Origin: Paraburkholderia translucens
GTDB lineage: Bacteria > Pseudomonadota > Gammaproteobacteria > Burkholderiales > Burkholderiaceae
Direction: 5' to 3'
NCBI RefSeq assembly: GCF_020881035.1
Contig: NZ_JAJITC010000011.1
Coordinates: forward strand, 62,001-126,000
Length of the DNA stretch: 64,000 bases
Part shown: piece by piece, positions 34,328-44,173 of the stretch
Layout: each line of letters starts with the position of its first letter
How positions within the stretch are numbered: position 1 is the first letter of the stretch
Translations under genes and position numbers: made by a program
Notes under the pieces: model-generated
What the model was told of the DNA's origin: nothing
What the model saw: only the letters and a program-made list of their open reading frames with translations
The model's database searches: none

Positions 34328-35128
34328 ATGTCGGAAATCGTTTCGGCCGTACTCGTGTTCGCGCTGCTGCTGATCGCTACTGCCGTCGGCGTCGGGGTGC
34401 GGCCGCTGCTGCCGGAGGAGCACAAGGCGCACGAGACCGTGCAGCTCGTACAACTCGTGATCGGCATGCTGGTGACGTTCGCGGCGCTGGTGCTGGGTTT
34501 GATGACGGCATCGGCGAAAGCGAGCTTCGATACCGCGTCGAACGATATGCGCACCTATGCGGCCGAGCTGATCGAATTCGACACGACGCTGCGCGAGCTT
34601 GGCAGCGCGGCCGACGAATCGCGGCGCCTGTTGCGCCAGTACACCGCGGCGGCGATCGCATCGACGTGGCCGCGGGAGCCCGCGCCGAGCGGCGACTATC
34701 CGCGCGACCTTCGCGGGCCGGACAATCCGCGGCAACTCGAAAGCGTGCGGCTTGGCGACATGCTGACCGCGGTGGGCCAGCAATTGCGGCAACTGCGGAC
34801 GCAGGATTCATTGCAGCAACGTTCGCTCGATGACGCGTTGACGCAGTACCGGCGCGTCATCGATGCGCGCTGGAAGCTCATCGAGGAAGCGCACAGCTCG
34901 ATTTCGCGGCCGTTCTTCAAGACGCTGACGTTCTGGCTAGGCGTGATTTTTCTGAGCTTCGGGTTGATCGCGCCGCGCAATGCATTGGCGCTAGTGACGA
35001 TATTGCTCGGCGCGCTGTCGATTGCGTCGGCGATTTATGTGATCGTCGACCTGGATTCGCCGTTTACCGGGCCGATCGTGATTTCGAGTATGCCGTTGCG
35101 GGAGACGTTGGAGCATTTGAGGCGTTGA
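34328..35128 (+). CDS. DUF4239 / bestrophin-like membrane protein
   Basis: A 266-residue inner-membrane protein of the DUF4239 family, which has a bestrophin-like anion-channel fold. Helices lie at about 5-25 and 42-62, then a soluble coiled section to about 195, then helices at about 199-218 and 222-242. The end (DSPFTGPIVISSMPLRETL) is typical of the family. The ATG has GGAG eight bases upstream. Actual transport activity is not shown for most members. Its terminus faces the ssb terminator. Confidence 0.82.
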   Translation: MSEIVSAVLVFALLLIATAVGVGVRPLLPEEHKAHETVQLVQLVIGMLVTFAALVLGLMTASAKASFDTASNDMRTYAAELIEFDTTLRELGSAADESRRLLRQYTAAAIASTWPREPAPSGDYPRDLRGPDNPRQLESVRLGDMLTAVGQQLRQLRTQDSLQQRSLDDALTQYRRVIDARWKLIEEAHSSISRPFFKTLTFWLGVIFLSFGLIAPRNALALVTILLGALSIASAIYVIVDLDSPFTGPIVISSMPLRETLEHLRR

Positions 35129-35178
35129 GCTTTTGAAGAACGCTCCGCGCGTGAGACGGGAAAAGGCCCAAAAAACAG

Positions 35179-35208
35179 AAAGGCCCGCGTTCTTGAGAGC
35201 GGGCCTTT
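35179..35208. terminator. Terminator of ssb (minus) / DUF4239 gene (plus)
   Basis: AAAGGCCCGC (35179-35188) pairs with GCGGGCCTTT (35199-35208) around a 10-base loop. On the minus strand it is followed by a T-rich stretch (CTGTTTTTT), which suits ssb. On the plus strand the tail is short. Confidence 0.85.
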
Positions 35209-35261
35209 CCTGATGTGCCGATCAGCGGGAAGCTGGCCGGGTCGGCATTGAGCCGCGAGGA

Positions 35262-35789
35262 TCAGAACGGAATATCGTCGTCCATTTCGTCGAACCCACC
35301 GCCAGCCGGGGCGCTCGGACGGCTCGCGCCGCCACCGCCGCTGCCGCCACGCGAGCCGCCAGCCGGCGACATCGCGCGACCACCGCCGCCGCTACGCTCC
35401 GACGGCTCGCCACGGCTATAGCCGCCTTCATCGCCGCCACCCATCGACGCGCCGCCACGGCCGCCGAGCATCTGCATCTGCTCCGCGACGATCTCGGTCG
35501 AGTAGCGATCGGTGCCGTCCTGTGCCTGCCACTTGCGCGTGCGGATGCGTCCTTCGAGGTACACCGACGAGCCCTTCTTCAGATATTCCGACACGATTTC
35601 CGCGAGGCGGCCGAAAAACGCGACGCGGTGCCACTCGGTGGCCTCCTTCATCTCGCCCGACGCCTTGTCCTTGTAGCGGTCCGTCGTCGCCAGGCGGATG
35701 TTCGCCACTGCGTCGCCGCTCGGAAGATAGCGGACTTCCGGATCGGCGCCGAGATTGCCGACCAGAATGACCTTGTTCACGGATGCCAT
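35262..35789 (-). CDS. ssb: Single-stranded DNA-binding protein
   Basis: A 175-residue SSB. The OB-fold covers about 1-110 (MASVNKVILVGNLGADPEVR start; WHRVAFFGRLAEIVSEYLKKG). A glycine-rich linker follows, with the acidic tip DDDIPF that binds partner proteins. The ATG has AGGAG seven bases upstream. The leader holds a short direct repeat of CAACAGGA. It protects single-stranded DNA in replication and repair. It lies downstream of an MFS gene and opposite uvrA; the ssb/uvrA neighbourhood is common in proteobacteria. Confidence 0.97.
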   Translation of the reverse strand: MASVNKVILVGNLGADPEVRYLPSGDAVANIRLATTDRYKDKASGEMKEATEWHRVAFFGRLAEIVSEYLKKGSSVYLEGRIRTRKWQAQDGTDRYSTEIVAEQMQMLGGRGGASMGGGDEGGYSRGEPSERSGGGGRAMSPAGGSRGGSGGGGASRPSAPAGGGFDEMDDDIPF

Positions 35790-35936
35790 GAGTTTCTCCT
35801 GTTGATTCCTGTTGCGGGCGGCGCGGCACTACGCGGTTCGCGTCTCACGCCCGGCAGGCCCGAGACCAGAAGAGCGCCTCTGCCCGCCGCCGGGTGAGTT
35901 CTGGATGATTCGGGACCGTGCCCCGAGTACGCTGTG

Positions 35937-37124
35937 CTATGCCTTGCGCGGCGGCTGTTTCATCTTGGCGGCGATTATAAGCCAGCAAAATACCAGCCCG
36001 GAGCAGGCGAAGAATACCGCGCTCTGGCCGTTCACCTTCAGCAGCCAGCCGCCGATCATCCCGCCCAGCGCAAGACCGATCGACTGCGTGGTGTTGTACA
36101 CGCCGGCCGCGGCTCCTTTGCGCGTGCCGGGCGCGAGCTTCGACACCAGCGACGGCTGCGAGGCTTCGAGAATATTGAAGCCGAGAAAGTACACGAACAG
36201 AATCGCCGCCACACTCAGAATCGTATGCGGAGCAACGCCCAATAACAACTGGCCGATCAGGATAAGGGCGATCGCCGACAGCAACACGATCTTCATCTTG
36301 CCGCGCTTCTCGGCGGCGATAATCGCCGGCACCATCATCACGAACGACAGCCCCATCACCGGCAGATATACCTTCCAGTGCGACGCGACCGGCAGCCCGC
36401 CCGCCTCGAGAATGCGCGGCACCACCAGAAACAGCGCGGTTTGCGTCGCGTGCAGCACGAGCACGCCGAAATTCAAACGCAGCAGCTCGACGTTGTGCAG
36501 CACTTCGGCGAACGGGGCGCGCACGTGCACAGGCTTCGGCGCGTCGGGCACGACCCACAGCACGACGCCGATCGCCAGAATCGCGAAGACGCCGACCAGC
36601 GTGAAGAGCCCGCTCATGCCGAGCCAGTGGAACACGATCGGCGCGCCGACGATGGCCACCGCGAACGACACGCCGATGCTGCCGCCGACCATCGCCATCG
36701 CCTTGGTGCGATGCTCCTCCGCGGTCAGATCGGCGATAAACGCGATCACCGCCGACGATACTGCGCCCATCCCCTGAATCACCCGGCCAACGATGATCCA
36801 CGTCATGTCGTGCGCGGCCGCCGCGACGAAGCTGCCGATCGCGAAGATCAGCAGGCCCGTGGCGATCACCGGCTTGCGGCCGATCTTGTCGGAAATCCAG
36901 CCGTAGAAGATGTAGAGCATCGACTGCGTGACGCCGTACGCGCCGAGCGCGATCCCGACGAGCAGCACGTTCTCGCCGCCGGGGATGGTCTTCGCGTAGA
37001 TCGAGAACACCGGCATGATCATGAAGAGACCCAGCATGCGCAGCGCGAAGATGGCGGCAAGCGATACGGTCGCGCGCAATTCGGGCGCGCTCATGCGTGT
37101 GGAGATGGCGGACGGATTGGACAT
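35937..37124 (-). CDS. MFS transporter (YajR-like)
   Basis: A 395-residue, 12-helix major facilitator. Motif A is seen as GWISDKIGRKPVIA near residue 75, and an antiporter motif C-like segment follows in helix 5. YajR-type exporters of this size often sit between uvrA and ssb in betaproteobacteria. No C-terminal YAM domain is evident, since the chain ends soon after helix 12 with MKQPPRKA. The start is ATG 37124 or possibly 37094, both with weak ribosome sites. Substrate unknown. Confidence 0.88.
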   Translation of the reverse strand: MSNPSAISTRMSAPELRATVSLAAIFALRMLGLFMIMPVFSIYAKTIPGGENVLLVGIALGAYGVTQSMLYIFYGWISDKIGRKPVIATGLLIFAIGSFVAAAAHDMTWIIVGRVIQGMGAVSSAVIAFIADLTAEEHRTKAMAMVGGSIGVSFAVAIVGAPIVFHWLGMSGLFTLVGVFAILAIGVVLWVVPDAPKPVHVRAPFAEVLHNVELLRLNFGVLVLHATQTALFLVVPRILEAGGLPVASHWKVYLPVMGLSFVMMVPAIIAAEKRGKMKIVLLSAIALILIGQLLLGVAPHTILSVAAILFVYFLGFNILEASQPSLVSKLAPGTRKGAAAGVYNTTQSIGLALGGMIGGWLLKVNGQSAVFFACSGLVFCWLIIAAKMKQPPRKA

Positions 37125-37335
37125 CGAAGCGTTGTTTGAATGAACCGGGCGGAGAGCCCGTGGGGACAGCTTTGGCTGCCGGCACAAGCAGCGCGAAAGC
37201 GCCGCTTTGCAGCTCACCCCGGACCTGCCCCCGCGCCTCGTTTCCGCTGTCAGGAAGCCGTAACGGCGGTCTGGAAAAGTCGTTATAGTAGCAGGTTTGG
37301 CCTGTCTCCCTTTCCGCAGTTCATGGAATAGATCC

Positions 37336-40209
37336 GTGGAACAAATCCGTATTCGTGGGGCTCGCACCCACAACCTGAAGAACGTCAACCTCGACCTACC
37401 GCGTCACAAGCTCGTCGTCATCACGGGGCTTTCGGGCTCCGGCAAATCGTCGCTGGCGTTCGATACGCTATATGCGGAAGGACAGCGGCGCTACGTCGAG
37501 AGTCTGTCCGCCTACGCGCGGCAGTTTCTGCAGTTGATGGAAAAACCGGACGTCGACCTGATCGAAGGTCTGTCGCCCGCCATCTCGATCGAACAGAAGG
37601 CGACTTCGCACAATCCGCGCTCGACGGTCGGCACCGTCACCGAAATCCACGACTATCTGCGGCTGCTGTTCGCGCGGGTGGGCACGCCCTACTGCCCCGA
37701 TCACGAGATTCCACTCGAAGCGCAAAGCGTGTCGCAAATGGTCGACGCGGCGCTCGCGCTGCCCGAGGAGACCCGCCTGATGATCCTCGCGCCCGTCGTC
37801 TCCGATCGCAAGGGCGAGCACACGGATCTGTTCGAGGACATGCAGGCGCAAGGCTTCATCCGCTTTCGCGTGCGCTCGGGCGGCGGCACCGCCAACGAAG
37901 GCGCCGCGAAAATCTACGAAGTCGACTCGCTGCCGAAGCTGAAGAAAAACGACAAGCACACGATCGACGTCGTGATCGACCGTCTGCGCGTGCGCCCGGA
38001 CATGAAGCAGCGCCTCGCCGAGTCGTTCGAAACGGCGCTGCGTCTCGCCGACGGCCGCGCGATCGCGCTCGAAATGGACACGGACAAGGAGCACCTGTTC
38101 AGCTCGAAGTTCGCCTGCCCGATCTGCTCCTATTCGCTGCCGGAACTCGAGCCGCGCCTGTTTTCGTTCAACAATCCGATGGGCGCGTGCCCCGAATGCG
38201 ACGGCCTCGGCCAGATCACGTTCTTCGATCCGAAGCGGGTGGTCGCGCATCCGTCGCTGTCGCTCGCCGCGGGCGCGGTGAAGGGCTGGGACCGGCGCAA
38301 CCAGTTCTACTTCCAGATGCTGCAGAGCCTCGCGGCGTTCTACGACTTCGACATCGACACCGCGTTCGAAGACCTGCCGGAGAAAGTCCGCAAGATCCTG
38401 CTGTACGGTTCGGGCAAGCAGGAGATTCCGTTCTCGTACATCAACGAGCGCGGCCGCACGTCGGTGCGCGAGCACGTGTTCGAAGGGATCATCCCGAATC
38501 TGGAGCGGCGCTATCGCGAGACCGATTCGTCCGCGGTGCGCGAAGAGCTCGCCAAGTATCAGAACAACCAGCCATGCCCGGCGTGCGCGGGCACGCGGCT
38601 GCGTCGTGAAGCCCGCTTCGTGCGTATCGGAGCGGACAGCGACGCGCGTGGCATCTTCGAGATCAGCGGCTGGCCGTTGCGCGACGCGCTCGGCTACTTC
38701 CAGACCCTGCGCCTCGAAGGCTCGAAGCGCGAGATCGCCGACAAGGTCGTGAAGGAAATCGTCGCGCGTCTGATGTTCCTCAATAACGTCGGGCTCGATT
38801 ACCTGTCGCTCGAACGCAGCGCGGAAACGCTCTCTGGCGGCGAAGCGCAGCGCATTCGCCTCGCCTCGCAGATCGGCTCGGGGCTCACCGGTGTGATGTA
38901 CGTGCTCGACGAACCGTCGATCGGTCTGCATCAGCGCGACAACGACCGGCTGATCTCGACGCTCAAGCATCTGCGCGACCTCGGCAACTCGGTGATCGTC
39001 GTCGAGCACGACGAGGACATGATCCGCATGGCCGACTACGTGGTCGACATGGGCCCCGGCGCGGGCGAGCACGGCGGCATGGTGATCGCCGAAGGCACGC
39101 CCAAAGAGGTGCAACGGAACGCGGCGTCGCTGACCGGCCAGTACATGTCGGGCGCGCGCACGATCGAATTTCCCGACGAGCGCAAGGAGCCCGACGAGCG
39201 GCGCCTGCGCATCGTCGAGGCGCACGGCAACAATCTGCACCACGTGACGCTCGATCTGCCGGTGGGTCTGCTGACCTGCGTGACCGGCGTGTCCGGCTCG
39301 GGCAAGTCGACGCTGATCAACGACACGCTGTATCACGCGGTCGCGCACCATCTGTACGGCTCGGCTACGGAGCCGGCGCCGTACGAGTCGATCGAGGGCC
39401 TCGAGCACTTCGACAAGGTCATCAACGTCGACCAGTCGCCGATCGGCCGCACGCCGCGCTCGAATCCGGCGACCTACACCGGACTCTTTACGCCGATCCG
39501 CGAACTGTTCGCGGGTGTGCCGGCCGCCAAGGAGCGCGGCTACGATCCGGGCCGCTTCTCGTTCAACGTGAAGGGCGGCCGCTGCGAATCGTGCCAGGGC
39601 GACGGCGTGCTGAAGGTCGAAATGCACTTCCTGCCCGACGTGTACGTGCCGTGCGATGTCTGCCACGGCAAGCGCTACAACCGCGAAACGCTCGACATCC
39701 AGTACAAAGGCAGCAACATCAGCGAAGTGCTCGACATGACGGTCGAACACGCGTATGAGTTCTTCAAGGCCGTGCCGGTCGTCGCGCGCAAGCTGAAAAC
39801 CTTGCTGGACGTGGGCCTCGGCTATATCCGCCTGGGCCAGTCGGCCACCACGCTATCGGGCGGCGAGGCGCAGCGCGTGAAACTGTCGCTGGAACTGAGC
39901 AAGCGCGATACCGGTCGCACGCTGTACATTCTTGACGAACCGACCACCGGGCTGCACTTTCACGATATCGCGCTGCTGCTGGAAGTCATTCACCGGTTGC
40001 GCGACCAGGGTAATACCGTCGTGATCATCGAACATAATCTGGATGTAATTAAGACTGCGGACTGGGTCATCGATCTCGGTCCCGAAGGCGGCGCCGGCGG
40101 CGGCCAGATCATCGCGCAAGGTACGCCTGAGCAGATCGCGAAGTCGAAGGCAAGCTTTACCGGCAAGTACCTGGCGCCGCTGCTCAAGCGCACCGCCAGC
40201 GTAAAGTAA
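37336..40209 (+). CDS. uvrA: UvrA, excinuclease ABC subunit A
   Basis: A 957-residue ABC-type DNA damage sensor of nucleotide excision repair that loads UvrB. Two Walker A motifs are seen (ITGLSGSGKSSL near residue 35 and VTGVSGSGKSTL near residue 655), two ABC signatures (LSGGEAQRIRLA and LSGGEAQRVKLS), and zinc-finger cysteine pairs (CPIC near 258 and CESC...CDVC near 755-780). The start is GTG at 37336, because VEQIRIRGARTHN fits the family start. A TATAGT hexamer lies at 37284-37289. No LexA box matching CTGT-N8-ACAG is seen upstream. Confidence 0.97.
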   Translation: MEQIRIRGARTHNLKNVNLDLPRHKLVVITGLSGSGKSSLAFDTLYAEGQRRYVESLSAYARQFLQLMEKPDVDLIEGLSPAISIEQKATSHNPRSTVGTVTEIHDYLRLLFARVGTPYCPDHEIPLEAQSVSQMVDAALALPEETRLMILAPVVSDRKGEHTDLFEDMQAQGFIRFRVRSGGGTANEGAAKIYEVDSLPKLKKNDKHTIDVVIDRLRVRPDMKQRLAESFETALRLADGRAIALEMDTDKEHLFSSKFACPICSYSLPELEPRLFSFNNPMGACPECDGLGQITFFDPKRVVAHPSLSLAAGAVKGWDRRNQFYFQMLQSLAAFYDFDIDTAFEDLPEKVRKILLYGSGKQEIPFSYINERGRTSVREHVFEGIIPNLERRYRETDSSAVREELAKYQNNQPCPACAGTRLRREARFVRIGADSDARGIFEISGWPLRDALGYFQTLRLEGSKREIADKVVKEIVARLMFLNNVGLDYLSLERSAETLSGGEAQRIRLASQIGSGLTGVMYVLDEPSIGLHQRDNDRLISTLKHLRDLGNSVIVVEHDEDMIRMADYVVDMGPGAGEHGGMVIAEGTPKEVQRNAASLTGQYMSGARTIEFPDERKEPDERRLRIVEAHGNNLHHVTLDLPVGLLTCVTGVSGSGKSTLINDTLYHAVAHHLYGSATEPAPYESIEGLEHFDKVINVDQSPIGRTPRSNPATYTGLFTPIRELFAGVPAAKERGYDPGRFSFNVKGGRCESCQGDGVLKVEMHFLPDVYVPCDVCHGKRYNRETLDIQYKGSNISEVLDMTVEHAYEFFKAVPVVARKLKTLLDVGLGYIRLGQSATTLSGGEAQRVKLSLELSKRDTGRTLYILDEPTTGLHFHDIALLLEVIHRLRDQGNTVVIIEHNLDVIKTADWVIDLGPEGGAGGGQIIAQGTPEQIAKSKASFTGKYLAPLLKRTASVK

Positions 40210-40243
40210 CGCTGCACAACTGAAGTTGGAGACGGAATAAGCC

Positions 40244-41329
40244 ATGACCAAGCGTAATCAGGCGCGCGAAGACGAACGGGTGCAGGACCTGCGCCCGCGC
40301 CCGGTCAGGCTGACCAGCGACATGAGCCTGCCGAAGCTGTCGGCGGTCGAAATCGGCAGCTATGCGGTGATGCTGTTCGGCATGTGGGCGGTCATCGAAC
40401 TGAAGCTGCTCGGCGCGCTGCTCGCCGGAATGCTGGTGTTTCAGCTCGTGCATACGATCGCCCCGCGCATCGAACGTCACATGTCGAGCAAGCGGGCGCG
40501 CTGGCTCGCGGTGGTGATCCTGTCCACGGTGATCGTCGGCGCGCTGACGGGTCTTACGCTCGGCATCATCTCGCATTTCGAGAGTGACGTGCCGAGCGTG
40601 CAGGCGCTGCTCGATCAGGCGATGCAGCTAATCGACCAGGCGCGTGGCAGGATTCCCCAATTCATCGCGAACTCCCTGCCGGTCGACACCGAGCAGATGA
40701 AGACGAAGGCCGCGGAACTGATGCACACCCACGCGAACATGCTGCAGCAAGGCGGCACGACCGCGGCGCGCACGTTCACGCACGTCCTGATCGGCATGAT
40801 CATCGGCGCGATCATCGCGGTCGGCGCGCAGAAACATACCCAGCGGCTGCCGCTGTCCACCGCGTTCGTCACGCGCGTCACGCGCTTTGCCGACGCGTTT
40901 CGCCGAATCGTGTTCGCGCAGGTGAAGATCTCCGCGCTCAATGCGGTGTTCACGGCGATCTTCCTGCTTGTGATCCTGCCGGTCTTTCACGACCGGCTGC
41001 CGCTGTCGAAGACGCTGGTGCTCGTCACGTTCATCGTGGGTCTGCTGCCGGTGATCGGCAATCTGATCTCGAACACGATCATCGTCGCGGTCGCGCTGTC
41101 GGTGAGTTTCGCGGCGGCGATGATGTCGCTCGTGTTCCTGATCCTGATTCACAAGCTCGAATACTTCCTGAATGCGCGGATCGTCGGTGGTCAGATCGAG
41201 GCGCGCGCATGGGAGCTACTGATCGCGATGCTGGTCATGGAAGCGGCGTTCGGCGTCGCCGGGGTGATCGCGGCGCCGATCTTTTATGCATATATCAAGC
41301 GGGAGCTGATTTATTTGCGGTTGGTGTGA
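40244..41329 (+). CDS. AI-2E family transporter (PerM/TqsA-like)
   Basis: A 361-residue membrane protein of the AI-2E transporter family, with about seven or eight helices, including pairs near residues 40-75 and 85-110 and a cluster after 215. The family covers exporters of unrelated small molecules and Na+/H+ antiporters, so the substrate is open. VKISALNAVFTAIFLLVILP and HKLEYFLNARIVGGQI near residue 305 are typical. It follows uvrA by 34 bases and may share its transcript. Confidence 0.85.
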   Translation: MTKRNQAREDERVQDLRPRPVRLTSDMSLPKLSAVEIGSYAVMLFGMWAVIELKLLGALLAGMLVFQLVHTIAPRIERHMSSKRARWLAVVILSTVIVGALTGLTLGIISHFESDVPSVQALLDQAMQLIDQARGRIPQFIANSLPVDTEQMKTKAAELMHTHANMLQQGGTTAARTFTHVLIGMIIGAIIAVGAQKHTQRLPLSTAFVTRVTRFADAFRRIVFAQVKISALNAVFTAIFLLVILPVFHDRLPLSKTLVLVTFIVGLLPVIGNLISNTIIVAVALSVSFAAAMMSLVFLILIHKLEYFLNARIVGGQIEARAWELLIAMLVMEAAFGVAGVIAAPIFYAYIKRELIYLRLV

Positions 41330-41605
41330 GGGGGTGGAAGCCGGGCAGCAAAGAGTCAGCACTCACTAGCGCTCTGCCTCGCGCAGGTCGTTCACGCTCC
41401 GGCTGAAACGCGGCGCATCCTCGCTCCTGGAGAGCGGATTCTGATCGGTGCGGTGGGGATTGCGGTGGCCGTGCCGAACCTCACGGACCCGCTGATCTGA
41501 CTGAACAGGCCGAATGGGCGCCGCCGTTCCGCGCAAAACGCGAATCTCGCGAGAAGCACGGGCGGCGCGGCGGCGCGCTCGTAACGCAGCTTTCCGGCGC
41601 GGCTT

Positions 41606-42475
41606 TTAGCGGAACACGACCGTCTTGCTGCCGTTCAGCACGACGCGATGCTCGACGTGCCACTTCACCGCGCGCGCGAGCGTCACGCACTCGACGTCGC
41701 GGCCGATCGCCGTCAGTTGATCCGGCGTCATGCTGTGGTCCACGCGCTCGACTTCCTGCTCGATGATCGGACCTTCGTCGAGATCGGTCGTCACGTAGTG
41801 AGCGGTCGCGCCGATCAGCTTCACGCCGCGATCGAATGCCTGGTAATACGGCTTCGCGCCCTTGAAGCTCGGCAGGAACGAGTGATGGATGTTGATCGCG
41901 CGGCCGGCCAGCGCCTCGCACAGTTTCGGCGACAGGATCTGCATGTAGCGCGCGAGCACCACGAGGTCGGCCTGGTGCTCGTTGATCACTTCGAGCACGC
42001 GCGCTTCCTGTGCGGCTTTCGCATCCGGCGTGCCGCCGAGCAGCGGGAAATGATGGAACGGGATGTCGTAGCTCGCGGCGAGCTGGTAGAACTCCTTGTG
42101 GTTGGAGATGATCGCCGGGATCTCGATATTGAGCTGACCGGTGCGATAGCGGAACAGCAGATCGTTCAAGCAGTGACCGATCTTCGACACCATGATCACG
42201 ACGCGCGGCTTCACGCTCGCGTCGTGCAACTCCCAGCTCATGCCGAACTGTTCGGCGAGCGTCACGAACGATGCGCGCAGGGCGTCGAGGCCCGGATCGC
42301 CACCCACCTGCTGAAAATGCACGCGCATGAAGAACTCGCCGGTGCCGCTGTCGCCGAACTGCGCGGAGTCGAGAATATTGCTGCCACGTTCGAACAGAAA
42401 GCCCGACACGGCGTGAACGATGCCGGGCCGGTCGGCGCACGACAGTTTGAGGATAAAGCTGTGATCGGTCGACAT
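41606..42475 (-). CDS. purU: PurU, formyltetrahydrofolate deformylase
   Basis: A 289-residue enzyme that hydrolyses 10-formyl-tetrahydrofolate to formate and tetrahydrofolate, balancing the one-carbon pool. An ACT domain covers about 7-80 (LSCADRPGIVHAVSGFL). The formyltransferase-like domain carries HHSFLPSFKGAKPYYQAF near residue 208 and the catalytic aspartate in TTDLDEGPIIEQ. The ATG at 42475 is preferred (MSTDHSFILKLSC); ATG 42499 would add eight residues. A 276-base gap on the right side of the preceding transporter gene shows no gene. Confidence 0.95.
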   Translation of the reverse strand: MSTDHSFILKLSCADRPGIVHAVSGFLFERGSNILDSAQFGDSGTGEFFMRVHFQQVGGDPGLDALRASFVTLAEQFGMSWELHDASVKPRVVIMVSKIGHCLNDLLFRYRTGQLNIEIPAIISNHKEFYQLAASYDIPFHHFPLLGGTPDAKAAQEARVLEVINEHQADLVVLARYMQILSPKLCEALAGRAINIHHSFLPSFKGAKPYYQAFDRGVKLIGATAHYVTTDLDEGPIIEQEVERVDHSMTPDQLTAIGRDVECVTLARAVKWHVEHRVVLNGSKTVVFR

Positions 42476-42544
42476 GACCTCGGTGACTCCCTTCTTCAAT
42501 GCGTGGTTTGTTCCAGTGTGTACCGGCTGCGGGGACAGCCCGGG

Positions 42545-43411
42545 CTAGCCCAGCGGCGGCGGCGCGAACAGCGCGTCGATGCCCGCGCACGCGTCCTCGT
42601 CGATCCAGCGGCGGCGCAGCAGGCAATCGAGCGTCGCGAGGCTGGCATCGACGGTCAGCGCGCCCTCCTCGATCCAGCGCGCGACTTCGTCGATGCGTGC
42701 GAGCCGGTGTTCACCCACTTCGCCGTCCTGGTTGTGCGGCGCGAAGTCGGCGGGCAGCGCGAGGTCGTAGATGAAAATCTGCTCGGCCTGCGTGCCTTCC
42801 GGCAGCGATTGCAACACGTGCGCGGTGCGGCCCGCCACCGCGCTCGCGGCGATCTCCGCCGGAATGCCCGCTTCTTCCCAGCATTCCTTCACGATCGTCT
42901 CGGCGATGCCCAAGCCCCAGCCGATCCCGCCCGCAACGACATTGTCGAGCATGCCGGGATCTGTCGCTTTCGTGTCGCTACGGCGCGCGATCCACAATTG
43001 CGGGGGCCCGCCAAAGGGCGCGCCGCCATGCGCGTATTCTACGACGCCGTTCAGATGCACCGCGTAGGTCATCGTGCCGAAGAAGCGCGACGCCGCGCGC
43101 TCGATATAGGCGAGCGGCGTTGCGTCGAACGCGTTGCGGATAGCATAGGTTTCATTGCGCCAGCCGGGGATGCAGCCATCGGCGGCCAGCGCGCCGATCA
43201 CGGAAGCAAGCGCCGCGCTGCGCAGATCGACGGTATCGAACCTCGCGGCGAGCGTCACGCCGCCGTTCGCAATCTCGAACACGTCGGGCCAACGCGCGAG
43301 CTGCTGCACGTCGCGTTCGCGAATCCAGCCGACCTGTTCGACGCCGATCAGAAACGGCCGATGGGCGGTCGCGTCGAAGCGGCGCGCGGCGGTGATGCAA
43401 GGCAATGTCAT
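42545..43411 (-). CDS. Nudix hydrolase with DUF4743 (Tnr3-like)
   Basis: A 288-residue protein: an N-terminal DUF4743 domain (about 1-120) and a Nudix domain with a Nudix box ending in ETIVKECWEEAGI near residue 195. This combination is found in yeast Tnr3, where the Nudix part acts on oxidised thiamine diphosphates. The start of the canonical box is looser (GIGWGLGIAE), as in the Tnr3 group. The substrate here is not proven. It is upstream of purU in the same direction (69-base gap). Confidence 0.87.
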   Translation of the reverse strand: MTLPCITAARRFDATAHRPFLIGVEQVGWIRERDVQQLARWPDVFEIANGGVTLAARFDTVDLRSAALASVIGALAADGCIPGWRNETYAIRNAFDATPLAYIERAASRFFGTMTYAVHLNGVVEYAHGGAPFGGPPQLWIARRSDTKATDPGMLDNVVAGGIGWGLGIAETIVKECWEEAGIPAEIAASAVAGRTAHVLQSLPEGTQAEQIFIYDLALPADFAPHNQDGEVGEHRLARIDEVARWIEEGALTVDASLATLDCLLRRRWIDEDACAGIDALFAPPPLG

Positions 43412-43483
43412 CGAAAACTCCAGACTGTCCGCCGTCGCGGCGAAGCGGGGTAAAGCACTAGCAGGTGTGTTGCGGGATACCTT

Positions 43484-44098
43484 TCAGTCGCGCAATGCGA
43501 CGCGAATCCCGATCGCGATGAACGTCGCGCCGGCCGCGCGATCGAGCCACGCGCCCACACGCGGCCGCCGTCTGAGCCAGCCGCCGATGATCCCCGCGCA
43601 CACGCCGAACAGCGAAAACACGACGACGGTCTGCAACATGAACAACGCGCCGAGTTCCAGCATCTGCACGGTCACGCTTTGCGCGCCGTGCGGCTGCACG
43701 AACTGCGGCAGGAACACGACGAAGAACAGCGTGACCTTCGGGTTCATCAGATTGCCGAGCACGCTCTGGCGAAACACCGTTGCAAGCGGCTGCGGCGCAC
43801 GCTCGTGCGCGGTCGCGAGCCCCTGGCTGCGCAAGGCCTTGACGCCGATCCACACCAGATATGCGGCGCCCGCGAGCTTGATCACTTCGAATGCGAACGG
43901 CGACGAACGCAGCAACGCGGCGACGCCGAGCGCGGCGAGCGTCGTGTGAAACGTGATGCCGGCGGCGAACCCGAGTGCGGCGACGAGGCCGGCCGCGCGG
44001 CCCTGCGAGATGCCACGCGCGAGCACCTGCAGATTGTCCGGGCCGGGCGCCACGGTGATCGCGATCGAGGTGGCGAGGAACAGCAGGAAGTTGGGCAT
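43484..44098 (-). CDS. LysE family translocator (RhtB-like exporter)
   Basis: A 204-residue, six-helix exporter for amino acids or their analogues. The first helix carries ITVAPGPDNLQVLARGISQG, the LysE/RhtB signature with its proline and glycine turn. A middle section NPKVTLFFVVFLPQF near residue 118 is also typical. Substrate unknown. It sits alone between the Nudix gene and apt on the minus strand. Confidence 0.9.
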   Translation of the reverse strand: MPNFLLFLATSIAITVAPGPDNLQVLARGISQGRAAGLVAALGFAAGITFHTTLAALGVAALLRSSPFAFEVIKLAGAAYLVWIGVKALRSQGLATAHERAPQPLATVFRQSVLGNLMNPKVTLFFVVFLPQFVQPHGAQSVTVQMLELGALFMLQTVVVFSLFGVCAGIIGGWLRRRPRVGAWLDRAAGATFIAIGIRVALRD

Positions 44099-44173
44099 GG
44101 TTGTGATCTTTGGGTTGGACTTTTGCTGCTCGTACAGCGCAAAAGCTTGCGCCGCGCCGTAGGACGTCCCGGC

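Noticed and set aside
37125..37335. Possible LexA box between the MFS gene and uvrA
   Set aside because: CTGT and CAG-like triplets occur, but none has the CTGT-N8-ACAG spacing.
37468..39750. Open frame of 760 codons on the minus strand opposite uvrA
   Set aside because: Antisense shadow of the conserved uvrA gene.
40197..40214. Hairpin CAGCGT/ACGCTG at the uvrA stop
   Set aside because: Only six base pairs, overlaps the stop codon and has no T-run; probably not a terminator.
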